DNA of 64,000 nucleotides, taken from assembly GCA_023974075.1 (NCBI GenBank), contig JAMFTG010000188.1:62001-126000 (forward strand), in the 5' to 3' direction. Shown piece by piece: positions 8,885 through 19,506 of the stretch. This stretch comes from Chaenocephalus aceratus. Taxonomy: Eukaryota; Chordata; Actinopteri; Perciformes; Channichthyidae. The position numbers were made by a program, and so were the translations under genes. Below the pieces are notes generated by a model. The model saw nothing but the letters and a program-made list of their open reading frames with translations. It did not search any database and was not told the origin of the DNA. Positions within the stretch are counted from its first letter, which is position 1, and each line of letters starts with the position of its first letter.

Positions 8885-10198
8885 ATGTCAAAGCGTAAAG
8901 ATTATGAAATTTGTTCTTTTTGTGGCAAACCTAGTGACGAAAATCGCAAGCTCATAGCAGGTCCTGGTGTTTCCATTTGTAATCAGTGTTTGGAAGTGTG
9001 CTCAGGAATTATGGCAGAGGAAATTAAGATCTCTGCTACAAATAAAACAGTTATCAAGCCTGATCTCTTGCCAGAAAAGATTCCGACACCTATGGAGATT
9101 AAAGCGCATTTAGATGATTTTGTTATTGGGCAGGATTTGGCCAAGAAAATTCTTGCTGTTGGAGTTTACAATCATTATAAGCGCATTAAGAATCGTGATA
9201 AGATCGATGGCGGCGGTATTGAGCTCGAAAAATCGAATGTTTTATTAATTGGGCCTACTGGTACAGGAAAAACATCGTTAGCCAGGGCCTTGGCACGTAA
9301 ACTTAATGTGCCTTTTGCTATTGTTGATGCCACAACTTTAACTGAGGCTGGTTATGTTGGAGAAGATGTTGAGAATATTCTCTTGAAATTGATTCAAGCT
9401 GCGGATAATGACGTTAGAGCCGCTGAGATGGGAATTGTTTATATCGATGAAATTGATAAAATTGCGCGGAAGGGTGAAAATATTTCCATTACGCGTGATG
9501 TTTCTGGTGAAGGTGTACAACAGGCGCTTCTTAAGATTATTGAAGGATCTATTGCCAATGTTCCTCCGCAAGGAGGGCGTAAACATCCCAATCAGGAATT
9601 TATTCGTATAGATACCAAAAATATTCTATTTATTTGTGGTGGTGCGTTTATTGGCCTTGAAAAGCTGATTGAAAGTCGTGTTTGTAGTGGATTTTTGGGG
9701 TTTGGAGCCAGTGCAAAAGGCGTTATTCAAGGTGATCTTAAAACACTTTATCAGCAATTGCATCCTGAAGATCTTGTTAAATTTGGAATGATCCCAGAAT
9801 TTATTGGACGCCTGCCCATTTCAGTAGTTCTTGATCCGCTTACGCGCGGGGATCTTAAAAGTGTTCTCAGTTTCCCCAAAAACTCTATTTTGAGTCAGTA
9901 TCTTGTCAGTTTTCAGCTGGATAATGCGGAGCTACATTTTGAAGAAGAAGCCGTTGATGCTATTGTTGATTCTGCTATTAGTTATAAAACTGGAGCCAGA
10001 GGCTTGCGTGCTATTGTTGAAAAAGCTATGAATGAGGTGATGTTTGTTCTTCCCAATCTCCCAGGATATAAGCGAGTCATTGTTACAAAAGAAACTATAG
10101 AAAGTGGTGAGCAACCCGTAATTTTGACAGAACCCTATGATTTAGAGAAAAAATGGGGTAAGGCTTTGCATGAGGTTTATAGGAAAGTCACGGCATAG
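8885..10198 (+). CDS. clpX: ATP-dependent Clp protease ATP-binding subunit ClpX
   Basis: An AAA+ unfoldase that recognises tagged substrates and feeds them to ClpP. The N-terminal C4 zinc-binding domain is present (CSFCGKP at about 11 and CNQCLEVC at about 38). Walker A is [12 protein letters not shown] (about 123), Walker [12 protein letters not shown] (about 186), with an arginine finger/sensor region around FIGRLP and sensor 2 in [13 protein letters not shown]. The length of 437 aa is usual. The gene starts one base after the clpP stop and its 3' end overlaps or abuts lon, so clpP, clpX and lon look like one transcript. Confidence 0.96.
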   Translation: MSKRKDYEICSFCGKPSDENRKLIAGPGVSICNQCLEVCSGIMAEEIKISATNKTVIKPDLLPEKIPTPMEIKAHLDDFVIGQDLAKKILAVGVYNHYKRIKNRDKIDGGGIELEKSNVLLIGPTGTGKTSLARALARKLNVPFAIVDATTLTEAGYVGEDVENILLKLIQAADNDVRAAEMGIVYIDEIDKIARKGENISITRDVSGEGVQQALLKIIEGSIANVPPQGGRKHPNQEFIRIDTKNILFICGGAFIGLEKLIESRVCSGFLGFGASAKGVIQGDLKTLYQQLHPEDLVKFGMIPEFIGRLPISVVLDPLTRGDLKSVLSFPKNSILSQYLVSFQLDNAELHFEEEAVDAIVDSAISYKTGARGLRAIVEKAMNEVMFVLPNLPGYKRVIVTKETIESGEQPVILTEPYDLEKKWGKALHEVYRKVTA

Positions 10199-12506
10199 AT
10201 TGTCAAAAGGGCATGCACCTTTTGTTATTGCTCATGGTACTGTGGTTTTACCCCATGTTCTTTGTACTCTTAGGTTAAGTACGCAGGATAAAGTGTTGTT
10301 TAGTCAGGATCCTGCACCCACTGAGATTATTGTAGCCTATCCTGTAGAAAAATCGGGATTGAGTGATTATGGCGTGATAGCCAAGGTTGTTAAGCTTATC
10401 AAATCTTCTACTGATCCACAATTTGTAATGCTGGATGGGTTTGCTAAGGTTCGTTTAGGACAACTTTCTCATAAAGATCAATTAATACCGTCTATTGAAT
10501 ATTTTGTTTGTTGTGATTTGGACATGTCTCAAGGACAGTGCCTGGATCTTGATAAAACTTTACGTCAAATATGGACTAATTATGCAACTGTAACAGAGGT
10601 AGATACCCAAATTTGTATAATTGTATCAAAAAGTTATACCTTAACAGAGCTAGTTTATCGAATTTTGGCTTTCATTTCTGCACTGACTCTTGATCAAAAA
10701 GTGGGTATTTTTCTAAGTAGTAATCTTAAAGAAATGGTTTTGTTTCTTGTTGATACTATGCAGACAACTACGCAAGTTTTGGAATTACGCAAAGACCTTG
10801 ATTCTCGGGTACGAAGAAAAATGGTGCGCAATCAAAGAGAGTATTATCTTCAAGAACAACTGAAAGAGATTCAAAAAGAGTTAGGAGATTCGCGATTTGA
10901 TCTTTTGGGAGTTAAAGAATTTGAAGAACGCTTTGCAAAGATAGAGCTATCTAGTGAAGCCTCAGAAAAATATCATAAGGAAATGAAGCATTATATGCGT
11001 CTTCAGCCTTTTTCTCCGGAGGCGGGTATGCTTAGGGTATATTTAGAAACGCTTTTGGACCTTCCCTGGGGCATTAATATGGAAGATAAAGTGAGTCTTG
11101 AGGAAGCACAAGAGATTTTGAATCAAAAACATTATGGGTTAGAAAAAATTAAGGAAAGAGTTCTTGATTTTCTTGCTGTGCGTAAAATTTCCGGTGGACA
11201 CAAAAGTCCTTTATTGTGTTTTTTAGGACCTCCAGGTGTGGGTAAAACTAGTCTTGCATCGTCTATTGCAACTTGTTTGGGCCGTAAATTTGTACGTTTA
11301 AGTTTGGGAGGTGTTAATGATGAGTCTGAGATTCGTGGACATAGACGTACTTATATTGGATCTTTACCTGGTAAAATTATTCAAACATTACAAAGGATTA
11401 AAACCTCAAATCCTGTTTTTTTATTAGATGAAATTGATAAAATCTCGTGTGACAGTCGTCAAGGGAATCCTGCAAGTGCTCTTTTAGAGGTTCTTGATCC
11501 TGAGCAAAATGCTTATTTTACGGATACTTATTTGGAAGTTCCTTATGACCTTTCGCAGGTACTATTTATCGCTACAGCCAATAGCTTAAATGGAATTCCT
11601 TACCCTCTTTTGGATCGTTTAGATGTTTTAGAACTTTCTGGCTATACTGAATTAGAAAAAATTCGTATTGCAGAGAATTTTATTATTCCTAAAAAAATTG
11701 AGGAAAGTGGGTTAGAAGGTTCACAGTTGCTTTTTACTAAAGATGCACTGCAGACGATTATTCGATGTTATACGAATGAATCTGGAGTACGACAATTGGC
11801 ACGTGAGATTGGACGCGTGATATGTAAAGTTGTGCGCCAAGGACTCAGTAGAGGTGTTTTGGAGTGCAAACCCAATCAAAAAATTGATTATCAATTAGAA
11901 ACGGATGAAGTATTACAGATTCTTGGAACAATACGTCATCAGCCCGAAGATTTGATTACGCCTTTGGATATTGGAACGGCTGTAGGCCTTGCCTGGAGTG
12001 AATTAGGAGGAAGGGTTCTTATTATTGAAGTAAGACTTTTCCCTGGGAAAGGTGAAGTATTGATGACTGGGACATTGGGTCAAATTATGAAAGAAAGTGC
12101 TCAAATTGCGATGTCTTTTTTGAGAGGATATTGCAGTAAGTTGGGAATTAAAAAGGATATATATCAGAAAAATGATATTCACATTCATGTTCCTGAAGGG
12201 GCAACTCCTAAAGATGGTCCTTCAGCGGGCATTGCTTTAGCCGCAGCTATTTATTCTGCAATTTGTGGTCGTGCTCCTCTTGCTGGAACTGCCATGACAG
12301 GTGAGATTACTTTGGCAGGCCATCTTTTGCCTATAGGAGGGTTGAGAGAAAAAACCCTTGCAGCAAGTCGTCATCAAATTGAGACAATTCTTATTCCTTC
12401 GCGCAATCTTAAAGATCTTGAGGATCTACCTTTTGAGGTTAAGGATCAGGTAGAATTTGTATCTTTTGAGCATGCAGATGAGGCTTTAAACTATCTTTTC
12501 GGTTAA
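10170..12506 (+). CDS. lon: ATP-dependent protease Lon
   Basis: A cytoplasmic AAA+ serine protease that degrades misfolded and regulatory proteins. It has an N-terminal substrate-binding LonN domain (about 15-210), a coiled-coil linker ([16 protein letters not shown], about 220), Walker [10 protein letters not shown] (about 350), Walker [10 protein letters not shown] (about 415) and a protease domain with the catalytic Ser in [14 protein letters not shown] (about 680) and the Lys in [10 protein letters not shown] (about 722). The ATG at 10170 overlaps clpX by 29 bases. A TTG at 10200, two bases after the clpX stop, would give a more typical N-terminus and is a serious alternative start. A length of 778 or 768 aa fits the family. 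Confidence 0.95.
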   Translation: MRFIGKSRHRLSKGHAPFVIAHGTVVLPHVLCTLRLSTQDKVLFSQDPAPTEIIVAYPVEKSGLSDYGVIAKVVKLIKSSTDPQFVMLDGFAKVRLGQLSHKDQLIPSIEYFVCCDLDMSQGQCLDLDKTLRQIWTNYATVTEVDTQICIIVSKSYTLTELVYRILAFISALTLDQKVGIFLSSNLKEMVLFLVDTMQTTTQVLELRKDLDSRVRRKMVRNQREYYLQEQLKEIQKELGDSRFDLLGVKEFEERFAKIELSSEASEKYHKEMKHYMRLQPFSPEAGMLRVYLETLLDLPWGINMEDKVSLEEAQEILNQKHYGLEKIKERVLDFLAVRKISGGHKSPLLCFLGPPGVGKTSLASSIATCLGRKFVRLSLGGVNDESEIRGHRRTYIGSLPGKIIQTLQRIKTSNPVFLLDEIDKISCDSRQGNPASALLEVLDPEQNAYFTDTYLEVPYDLSQVLFIATANSLNGIPYPLLDRLDVLELSGYTELEKIRIAENFIIPKKIEESGLEGSQLLFTKDALQTIIRCYTNESGVRQLAREIGRVICKVVRQGLSRGVLECKPNQKIDYQLETDEVLQILGTIRHQPEDLITPLDIGTAVGLAWSELGGRVLIIEVRLFPGKGEVLMTGTLGQIMKESAQIAMSFLRGYCSKLGIKKDIYQKNDIHIHVPEGATPKDGPSAGIALAAAIYSAICGRAPLAGTAMTGEITLAGHLLPIGGLREKTLAASRHQIETILIPSRNLKDLEDLPFEVKDQVEFVSFEHADEALNYLFG

Positions 12507-12525
12507 GAATTTTCCATTTCAGGAT

Positions 12526-13521
12526 TTGATATCTTGGTACTCTGAGCAGGAAATTTTACCTTGGCAACAGAGCTTCGAACCTTATGAAGTGTGGATTTCT
12601 GAAATTATGTTGCAACAGACAACGGTTGCAGTCATACGTTATCGTTATAAACAATGGATGGATAGATTCCCTGATATTACTTGTTTAGCCAAGGCTTCAT
12701 TACAGGATGTTTCCCGTGTTTTTGAGGGTCTTGGATACTATGCACGTTTACGCAATCTTTATCAGACGGCTCAACACATTGTTCACACTGGATTCTGGCC
12801 AAGCGATTATAAATTACTTAAACAATTACCTGGAATTGGAAATTATACTGCAAAAGCCATTCTTGGTCGTTGTTTTGAGCAGTACGTTTTAGCTTTTGAT
12901 GTCAATATTAAACGTTTTTTTAGCAGAATTTTCCTCCAGCATCCTTTAACTCAAAATGATGAAACCCATCTTGAAACTTTGTTAGAAAAGTTTTTAATTT
13001 TGTATCGGCCTTCAGTTTTGGGCCAAGCATTTTTACGTTTTTCCCAAACAATTTGTAAAAAGAAAAATCCTTTATGTTCAGGTTGTTATTTTGTTTCCTT
13101 ATGTCAGGCTTATCGCCAGGGGAAAGTAGAGCATCTTTTTCCTAAAAAAATTGTGAAATATATTGAAAGAGAAAGCTATGTTCTTATTATTGTGTATCAA
13201 GGATTATTTGTTGTTGAGCATCGTGATAAAGGAATTGGCACGGGCATGTGCAGTTTTCCAAGATGTTCCCGTGACGATTTTGATAAAATGTCAATGTCTA
13301 AAAACATAGAAAAAGTCTTGCAACTTCCTCAAAAAATTCATCATTACACACATTATAAGGAGTATCTTTTTCCTTATATTTGTTTTTTTGAAGAATATCC
13401 GAGTCATTTACTCTCTAGAAATTATAAATTTCATCGTCAAGATTATCTTCAATGCTTACCATTTTTAACTGTGTATCGTGATATATTTAATGAAGCATTA
13501 TTAAATATACAATATAAATAA
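12526..13521 (+). CDS. mutY: A/G-specific adenine DNA glycosylase
   Basis: A base-excision repair enzyme that removes adenine mispaired with 8-oxoguanine. The helix-hairpin-helix glycosylase fold shows the catalytic Glu in WISEIMLQQTTV (about residue 24), the HhH motif LPGIGNYTAKAI (about 105) and the catalytic Asp in LAFDVNIKR (about 126). The [4Fe-4S] ligands are intact as C-X6-C-X2-C-X5-C (CKKKNPLCSGCYFVSLC, about 179-196). A C-terminal NUDIX-like domain follows. The start appears to be TTG at 12526, 19 bases after the lon stop. Its intact Fe-S motif implies that the cell still builds Fe-S clusters, although the suf operon in this window is broken. Confidence 0.93.
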   Translation: MISWYSEQEILPWQQSFEPYEVWISEIMLQQTTVAVIRYRYKQWMDRFPDITCLAKASLQDVSRVFEGLGYYARLRNLYQTAQHIVHTGFWPSDYKLLKQLPGIGNYTAKAILGRCFEQYVLAFDVNIKRFFSRIFLQHPLTQNDETHLETLLEKFLILYRPSVLGQAFLRFSQTICKKKNPLCSGCYFVSLCQAYRQGKVEHLFPKKIVKYIERESYVLIIVYQGLFVVEHRDKGIGTGMCSFPRCSRDDFDKMSMSKNIEKVLQLPQKIHHYTHYKEYLFPYICFFEEYPSHLLSRNYKFHRQDYLQCLPFLTVYRDIFNEALLNIQYK

Positions 13522-13534
13522 GGATAATTGAGTC

Positions 13535-14764
13535 ATGGATAAAAATGTGGCGGAGGTTCGAGAATATTTTCAGAATACTTTAACTCAGTATTTGTCTGAT
13601 TTAAAGAGTATGGTTGCTATTAATAGTCGTCATGGTGATGTTCTTGGTAATAAAAATATAAATGAGCTTATTTTGGTCCATGCGTCTAGAACTAGTGGTC
13701 AAGTGATGAGTTATAAACGTGGTAATATGGAGCACCTTGTTGTCAAGTATCGAGGGAGTGGTTCTGTTAAAGTTACTCTTATTGTGCATTTAGATACTGT
13801 TTTAGATAATAATGACTTTTCATTTAGTTATGACGAAGAAAGTAAAATAGCCAAGGGGCCGGGTGTGGGAGATTGTAAAGCCAGTGTTGTGATGGCTATG
13901 CACCTTATTCAGGCTTACATCCATTTTTCTTATATGCCTTTCAGTGAATTGTCTGTGTATTATGATGCTGAAGAAGAGGGGGGAAGTTTGCTCGAGAGGG
14001 AGATTGTTGAGGAATTAGCGAAGTCTCATGATTATGTTATAGTCGCTGATACGGGACGTCTAGATTATGGCATTGTTGTTAAAAGAAAAACTTCTTCACG
14101 TCTTAAAGTAAAAATTCATGGAATTAATGGTCATGGTGGTAATGCTTTACAAGCAGGAGCAAATGCCCTTTATGAAGCGGCATTTTTGATGACTAGATTT
14201 TTTGCTTTACAAAGTCCAATGCCTGTAGACCATGATCCACGTCGTATGACATATGAGACATTAATAGCTAGAGGTATTTATGACCGTGGACAATTTATTC
14301 CAGAGAATGCACTTAATATATCTAGCTTGAAACATAGTCACGGCAATATTCCTGATTATGTAGAATTAGGTTTGGGTGTTAGCTGTTTTCAGAAGAATGA
14401 AAAACAACGTATTCTAGGTGAAATAGAAAAAATTTGTCAGAATCCAAGTATTCCTGGGTGTAGGGTAGAATTTCTAGTTATATCAGAAACTCCAGTAATG
14501 AAAACCGACGATAACCTCATTGCACTCTATAAAAATGTCGCTAGAGAAGTTGCTGATATTGAAGTAAGCGAATGGTTTGCTGGAGGGTTAACTATGGCTA
14601 ATATTGCCAGTCAGTATACTCCAACGATTGACGCTCTTGGTATTGACTGTGATACGCGCGTGGAGCATACAACAGATGAGGTAATTAGTATTGAAGCAGT
14701 GGTACCCCGTCTTACAGCACTTTATTTTTTTATAGAGGAGCTTAATACAAACATAAAGTGCTGA
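13535..14764 (+). CDS. M20-family metallopeptidase
   Basis: A dizinc exopeptidase or amidohydrolase of the M20 family (carboxypeptidase G2/ArgE/DapE type), probably cytoplasmic. Metal and catalytic positions are visible: HLDTVLDN (about residue 88, HxD), GPGVGDCKASV (about 110, metal Asp), YDAEEEGG (about 148, general-base and metal Glu), VADTGRLDYG (about 173, metal Asp) and a C-terminal HTTDE (about 376, metal His). A dimerisation domain lies between about 185 and 300. The order of motifs resembles glutamate carboxypeptidase, but the substrate cannot be read from the sequence. It begins 13 bases after mutY and is convergent with flhG, with only seven bases between them. Confidence 0.85.
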   Translation: MDKNVAEVREYFQNTLTQYLSDLKSMVAINSRHGDVLGNKNINELILVHASRTSGQVMSYKRGNMEHLVVKYRGSGSVKVTLIVHLDTVLDNNDFSFSYDEESKIAKGPGVGDCKASVVMAMHLIQAYIHFSYMPFSELSVYYDAEEEGGSLLEREIVEELAKSHDYVIVADTGRLDYGIVVKRKTSSRLKVKIHGINGHGGNALQAGANALYEAAFLMTRFFALQSPMPVDHDPRRMTYETLIARGIYDRGQFIPENALNISSLKHSHGNIPDYVELGLGVSCFQKNEKQRILGEIEKICQNPSIPGCRVEFLVISETPVMKTDDNLIALYKNVAREVADIEVSEWFAGGLTMANIASQYTPTIDALGIDCDTRVEHTTDEVISIEAVVPRLTALYFFIEELNTNIKC

Positions 14765-14771
14765 TTTATTA

Positions 14772-15644
14772 CTATTTAGCAGCACGAGGAGAGATGAAGC
14801 GTCGTAAAAGCCTCGCCATTCCTCCTCCTTCTTTGTATTCACGGTTTTCAAGGCGACTGACAATATGCATTAGGCATTCTGCGACCCGTCCGTTAGGCTC
14901 TAGAGCTATAAAAGGAGTTTGTTTACGTACAGCTTGGGCAACGATGGGATCATCGTAAACAAACCCAAGATAGTCAAGTTCTAGGTTTAAAAATTGACCT
15001 GTAATTGAAATAATGCGTTGTTGTACACGTTTGGCTTCTGTGACACTTTGGGAACGATTGATGATGAGTTTAAGGTTAAGTTCATTGCTGGCTAGTTCTG
15101 TAGACATAATTTTGATAAGTCCATAGGCATCAGTAATAGCTGTTGGCTCAGGGGTTGTGACGATAAGCACATCATCGGCAGCCTCTACAAAGCTTAAAAC
15201 ATTTCCTGATACTCCTGCTGAAGTATCAATAATGATGATATCCGCATAGGAAAGAGTTCTAAGTTCATTGACAAAGAATTGCCTTTCATTTTCACTTAGA
15301 TTTACAATTTTGGAAAATCCTGATGCGCCAGCAATAATTTGAACGCCATACTTTGTATCTAAAATAATATCATGCATTCGTTTTTGATTTCTAACGACAT
15401 GATAGAGATTGTATTTGGGAATTACACCAAGAACAACATTGACATTCGCTAACCCTAAATCAGCATCCATAACAATGACTTTTTTACCAATTTTTGCGTA
15501 GACAAGAGCTAAATTAATAGCTATGTTTGTCTTTCCTACGCCACCTTTTCCCGAGGTTACAGTAATAATACGCATTTTTTTCTTTGTATTTGTAGGATCA
15601 ATGTTTTTCATCATTGTCCGTAACGTTTCGGCTTGATCAGACAT
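14772..15644 (-). CDS. flhG: Flagellar number/placement ATPase FlhG (FleN/YlxH)
   Basis: A MinD-like ATPase that counters FlhF to control flagellar number and placement. It has the deviant Walker A TSGKGGVGKTNIA (about residues 30-42), the VMDADLGLANVNV switch (about 57), Walker B ADIIIIDTSAGVSG (about 134) and a C-terminal basic tail (RLLRRFISPRAAK). The N-terminal QAETLRTMM segment resembles the DQAxxLR motif of FlhG/FleN that activates FlhF GTPase. The ATG directly abuts the flhF stop codon, so the genes are translationally coupled in the order flhA-flhF-flhG. Confidence 0.93.
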   Translation of the reverse strand: MSDQAETLRTMMKNIDPTNTKKKMRIITVTSGKGGVGKTNIAINLALVYAKIGKKVIVMDADLGLANVNVVLGVIPKYNLYHVVRNQKRMHDIILDTKYGVQIIAGASGFSKIVNLSENERQFFVNELRTLSYADIIIIDTSAGVSGNVLSFVEAADDVLIVTTPEPTAITDAYGLIKIMSTELASNELNLKLIINRSQSVTEAKRVQQRIISITGQFLNLELDYLGFVYDDPIVAQAVRKQTPFIALEPNGRVAECLMHIVSRLENREYKEGGGMARLLRRFISPRAAK

Positions 15645-16865
15645 TTAGTAGGCCACCTCATTTTTAATTTCTTGTTCAAGAACTTTGTCAAGAGTTTTTT
15701 GTGAAAAACCTACTAACCGACGCCATATATTTTGTACATTGGCACATTCGATATCTTTGGGCACCTCTTGACCAATAGTTAGGTATGATAAAGGTTTACG
15801 AACCTCCATCAAAGCAGCAAGTGCAGTTCCCAAACGGACAGTTTCGTCAACTTTAGTTAGAATAACGGCGTGATAACGAAATAATTCAAATTTAGAAAAA
15901 ATTTCTAGTATATCACTCTCCTTGCTCGTTGCACTGACGGCTAAATGGATAGCCGCTCCATATCCTAACATTTCAACAGATTTTTGCATTTCGGCAATCT
16001 TGATTGTATCGTAGGGACTTTTACCTATTGTATCCACTAATATTAAATCGGCATCTTGGGCTAAAGAAATTGCTTTCTTTAGTTCGTTTAATTCATAAAT
16101 TGTTGTGACTGGAATATTTAAAATTTCGCCATAGGTTTTGAGTTGTTCTTTTGCACCAATTCGAAAGGAATCCAGATTAATAAAGCGTATATCAAGTTTA
16201 CTTTTACTTTTAAAAACATTAATAGCTGCGATTTTAGCTAAACTTGTGGTTTTTCCAACTCCTGTAGGTCCTACAATCACAATAATATGAGGTTTTCCTC
16301 GTGGAATTTCTTTATAAAAGAGTAGGCGTTTTGCAATTTCTTTAAGAACTATTTCTTCAATAAGTGCAAAATTTTCAAGTTCACTTATTGAGAAATCTTT
16401 TTTGATTTCACTGATAAGTGTTTGCGTAGAATGAGGGGGAAAGTCATTATCACGGCTAAGAATGTTTTGAATACGTGTAAGGGATGGATGTGTTATCTCA
16501 AAAGATTTTTGTTGTGCTTCATATTTCACCACATCTTGTAAACTTTCCTTTATGCCCCCGAGTTCACTTAAGACAGATTTGAGGATCACATTATTTTCAA
16601 CATCTTGTTTCTTTTGTTGCAGAACGATTCTTGCTGCAGATTCAAGAAAATTATCTTTATTCTCTGGTACTTTTGACTTTTGTTGTTGTATAGGTTTGAA
16701 AAAAATCTCAATTTCTATAAGTTTTTTAGTGCCAAATCCTAAAAAACCTCCTTGTTCTATCTCCTTTTGAGAGAGAATCTGTACTTGGTCACCATAGAGT
16801 TTTTTAGCTTTATAAAGTGCTTCATCAAGAGTTTTACCCGTTATTGTTACAATGTTTCTATTCAT
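15645..16865 (-). CDS. flhF: Flagellar biosynthesis SRP-type GTPase FlhF
   Basis: An SRP-family GTPase that selects the site of flagellar assembly. The N-terminal B domain (about 1-110) is followed by the N and G domains. G1 is GPTGVGKTTSLAKIAA (about 200), G3 is LVDTIGKSPYD (about 278) and G4 is TKVDE (about 340). The length of 406 aa is normal. It lies between flhA and flhG on the same strand, nine bases downstream of flhA, with its stop touching the flhG start. It recruits early flagellar export components to the pole. Confidence 0.94.
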   Translation of the reverse strand: MNRNIVTITGKTLDEALYKAKKLYGDQVQILSQKEIEQGGFLGFGTKKLIEIEIFFKPIQQQKSKVPENKDNFLESAARIVLQQKKQDVENNVILKSVLSELGGIKESLQDVVKYEAQQKSFEITHPSLTRIQNILSRDNDFPPHSTQTLISEIKKDFSISELENFALIEEIVLKEIAKRLLFYKEIPRGKPHIIVIVGPTGVGKTTSLAKIAAINVFKSKSKLDIRFINLDSFRIGAKEQLKTYGEILNIPVTTIYELNELKKAISLAQDADLILVDTIGKSPYDTIKIAEMQKSVEMLGYGAAIHLAVSATSKESDILEIFSKFELFRYHAVILTKVDETVRLGTALAALMEVRKPLSYLTIGQEVPKDIECANVQNIWRRLVGFSQKTLDKVLEQEIKNEVAY

Positions 16866-16874
16866 ATCCTTTCA

Positions 16875-19004
16875 TTATACTACAGGTACACTTTGCTTGA
16901 CTCTAATTTCGCCCAGAGATTCAACTTGAATATTAGGTGAAATCTCTAAGATAGAAAGAACGGTTAATTGGGGCATTTCTCTGATACAGCTATTTTTTAC
17001 TACAGGTCGTGCTGATTCACTACAAAGAATAATTGGATAATAACCTTCACCCTGAACAATTTGTACTGTATTAAGTAAAGCATTTATCCAAGTTCGGTGT
17101 TTATCTGGGGCTAAGCTTGAGATAGGTCCAGAAGGTGTATCTTGGCGATGATTAATAATCATTTGTTCAAGACTTGGTTCAATTGTAAGAACTCGTAAGA
17201 TTTCGTCATCGTCTGTGTATTGACGTGTAATTTGTCGGCCTAATGCTTGGCGACATTTTTCTACGAGAAAACCTGTTTCTTTTGTAATTGATCCGAAGTC
17301 CCCGAGAGTTTCTAATAATGTTACGATATTTCTAATAGAAACATGTTCCCTAAGTAAACTCTGTAGGATTTTTTGTACTTCTCCGCTACTAAAATATTTA
17401 GCTATTTCTTCAGTTACGGCGGGGTGAGTTTTTCTGAGTTCGTCAAGGATTTTTTGAGTTTCTTGCCTTCCAAGAAGCTCTGCTGCATGATTTTTAATGA
17501 TTTCGGTAAGATGTGTGGCTACAATACTGGGACTGTCGACAACAGTATAGCCCAAACGTTCTGCATGGTCTCTTTGTTGTTCGGTAATCCACATTGCAGG
17601 AAGGTTAAAAGCGGGATCCTTAGTGGGATCTCCACTAAGAGCTTCTCTCTCACCCCCAGGATTAATCGCCATGTATTCGTCTAATCGTAAAGTTCCATGA
17701 CCTACTTCTACACCCTTGATCTTTAAACTATATTGCGTAGGTTCTAAGCGCATATTATCTACAATGCGAATGGGGCTTGCTACAAGTCCGAGATCAAGTG
17801 CTGCTTCACGACGTATGCGTGTGATACGGTCTAAAAGTTCTGCTCCTTGCTCTTTGTCAACAAGGGGAATAAGACCATATCCCAACTCCATACTAATTGT
17901 ATCTAAGGGAACAACGGGTGCGATTTCAGGATTTTTTCTTTCTAATTCAACTTTTGCATTCTCATTTTCACTGTGCTTTTGATTAATATAATCTCTTCGA
18001 CTTAATCTATAGGCAAGTAAAAGAGTCATTCCTGCAGTAATGAGCATAATGCTTTTTGGAAATCCAGGAAGTAAGGTCATAACAATAAGGAAGAGTCCCG
18101 CAACCCAGTAAATGCGAGACTGTTGTCCAAATTGTTTAACGATTTCAGAACCAAAACTTTCTTGACTGATGTTGCGCGTTACCAAGAGTCCTGTGGATAC
18201 TGAAACAAGAAGTGCTGGCAATTGGCTGACTAATCCATCACCGATTGTCAAAATAGCATAGGTATTAAATGTACTGCCAAATGATTTTCCGCGAAGTCCA
18301 GCTCCAATGGCAAGACCTCCAATAAGATTAATTAAAGTGATAAGTATTCCAGCTTTAACATTTCCCGAGACAAATTTAGTTGAACCATCCATGGCTCCAT
18401 AGAAGTCCATATTACGTTGTAATTCTTTTTTACGTTCACCCATCTCCATTTCGGAGATTACTCCCTGATTAAATTCACTTTCAATGGACATTTGCTTCAT
18501 TTGCATACTGTCAAGAGCAAAACGGGCTGCAACTTCAGAAATACGTGTAGCTCCACGCGTTATGACTAGGACTTGTACTACCATAATAATTGTGAACATG
18601 ATAATCCCAATGACAATGCCTTCTGCGCCAGCACTTCCAACAACGAATTGACCGAATGTTCGGATAATTTTGCTATTAAAGTTTTCGCCAAGAGAGAGAA
18701 TTAAACGAGTACTTGAGACATTGAGTGCCAAATTAAAAACAGAAGTGACAAGTAGTAGTGTGGGAAAAATGGAAAACTGTACAGGATTAGTCACGTAGAG
18801 AGAAAGAAGAATCGTTAGAAGCCCTAAACATAGATTAATTGTAAGTAGAAAATCTAGAATAATTGCTGGGATTGGAACAAGAAGCATTACAACAACAGAG
18901 ACAATACCTAAGGCTACAAAGAAATCTGTTCTATTCTTGGAGAATGAGGATTTTAATACGTCCTTAGCACTCATCTGTAAACTTATCATATGTTTTTGAC
19001 CCAC
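16875..19004 (-). CDS. flhA: Flagellar type III export protein FlhA
   Basis: A major membrane component of the flagellar export gate. The N-terminal half (about 25-340) holds the transmembrane helices and the conserved cytoplasmic loop (SEVAARFALDSMQMKQMSIE, about 155-174, followed by the GVISEMEMGERKKELQRNMDFYGAMDGSTKFV stretch, cited here by its position at about 178-210). The C-terminal half (about 360-709) is the export-platform domain that binds substrate-chaperone complexes. The length of 709 aa is typical. It is the first gene of the flhA-flhF-flhG block and begins 172 bases after the RRM gene, across two hairpins. Confidence 0.96.
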   Translation of the reverse strand: MGQKHMISLQMSAKDVLKSSFSKNRTDFFVALGIVSVVVMLLVPIPAIILDFLLTINLCLGLLTILLSLYVTNPVQFSIFPTLLLVTSVFNLALNVSSTRLILSLGENFNSKIIRTFGQFVVGSAGAEGIVIGIIMFTIIMVVQVLVITRGATRISEVAARFALDSMQMKQMSIESEFNQGVISEMEMGERKKELQRNMDFYGAMDGSTKFVSGNVKAGILITLINLIGGLAIGAGLRGKSFGSTFNTYAILTIGDGLVSQLPALLVSVSTGLLVTRNISQESFGSEIVKQFGQQSRIYWVAGLFLIVMTLLPGFPKSIMLITAGMTLLLAYRLSRRDYINQKHSENENAKVELERKNPEIAPVVPLDTISMELGYGLIPLVDKEQGAELLDRITRIRREAALDLGLVASPIRIVDNMRLEPTQYSLKIKGVEVGHGTLRLDEYMAINPGGEREALSGDPTKDPAFNLPAMWITEQQRDHAERLGYTVVDSPSIVATHLTEIIKNHAAELLGRQETQKILDELRKTHPAVTEEIAKYFSSGEVQKILQSLLREHVSIRNIVTLLETLGDFGSITKETGFLVEKCRQALGRQITRQYTDDDEILRVLTIEPSLEQMIINHRQDTPSGPISSLAPDKHRTWINALLNTVQIVQGEGYYPIILCSESARPVVKNSCIREMPQLTVLSILEISPNIQVESLGEIRVKQSVPVV

Positions 19005-19090
19005 GATATTATATCGTCTTATAAATGCTTTTGAAATACCTATTTTAACAAAGAGGACATAAATAAATATGAAAGTAGGTGATAAGAGAT

Positions 19091-19125
19091 CTTTGTTAAA
19101 GGCTCAAAAAGAGCCTTTAACAAAG
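19091..19125. repeat. 15-bp perfect hairpin between the RRM gene and flhA
   Basis: The arms CTTTGTTAAAGGCTC and GAGCCTTTAACAAAG pair perfectly around a five-base loop (AAAAA). No T-run follows on either strand. It could be a terminator, an RNA-processing site or part of the flhA leader. Confidence 0.55.
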
Positions 19126-19153
19126 AAGAAAATAAAAATAAACCTATCTTAGT

Positions 19154-19173
19154 GTCAGCCTTATTAGGCTGAC
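19154..19173 (-). terminator. Short hairpin after the RRM gene
   Basis: The arms GTCAGCC and GGCTGAC enclose a six-base loop directly behind the RRM stop codon. It is probably a terminator or an mRNA 3'-end stabiliser, but no strong U-run follows. Confidence 0.4.
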
Positions 19174-19176
19174 TTA

Positions 19177-19452
19177 TTACCAGCCATTGTTATTGCGACG
19201 AGGTTGCCGTTCTTCGGCTTCTCTTACACGCAATTGACGAGCTTCAAATTCCTTGCCATCCAATTCACGAACGGCAAGTTCCATTTGTTCTTTTTCTTCC
19301 ATTTCAACGAATGCAAAACCTCTAAAACGACCTGTTTCTCTATCCTTTGCATAGTGTACAGAGAGAACGGTCCCATAACTGCCAAAAAGATCCCTAAGAG
19401 AATCCTCCTTGGTATGATAACTTACGTTACCCACATAAAGTTTGAAACCCAT
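19177..19452 (-). CDS. RRM-type RNA-binding protein
   Basis: A small single-RRM protein of the kind found in spirochaetes, cyanobacteria and some other bacteria. RNP2 is LYVGNV (residues about 4-9) and RNP1 is RGFAFVEM (about 42-49), and the C-terminal tail is Arg/Asn-rich (EERQPRRNNNGW). The ATG at 19452 is preferred because GGGTGG upstream can serve as a ribosome binding site. A TTG at 19467 would add five residues. It is probably a post-transcriptional regulator or RNA chaperone. A very long inverted repeat stands immediately upstream at 19507-19608, which may shape its leader mRNA. It is followed by two hairpins and then flhA. Confidence 0.9.
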   Translation of the reverse strand: MGFKLYVGNVSYHTKEDSLRDLFGSYGTVLSVHYAKDRETGRFRGFAFVEMEEKEQMELAVRELDGKEFEARQLRVREAEERQPRRNNNGW

Positions 19453-19506
19453 ACAAAAACCACCCAAAAATTAAAAATTTGTGACTAAACCAGCCCAATG
19501 GGGTCT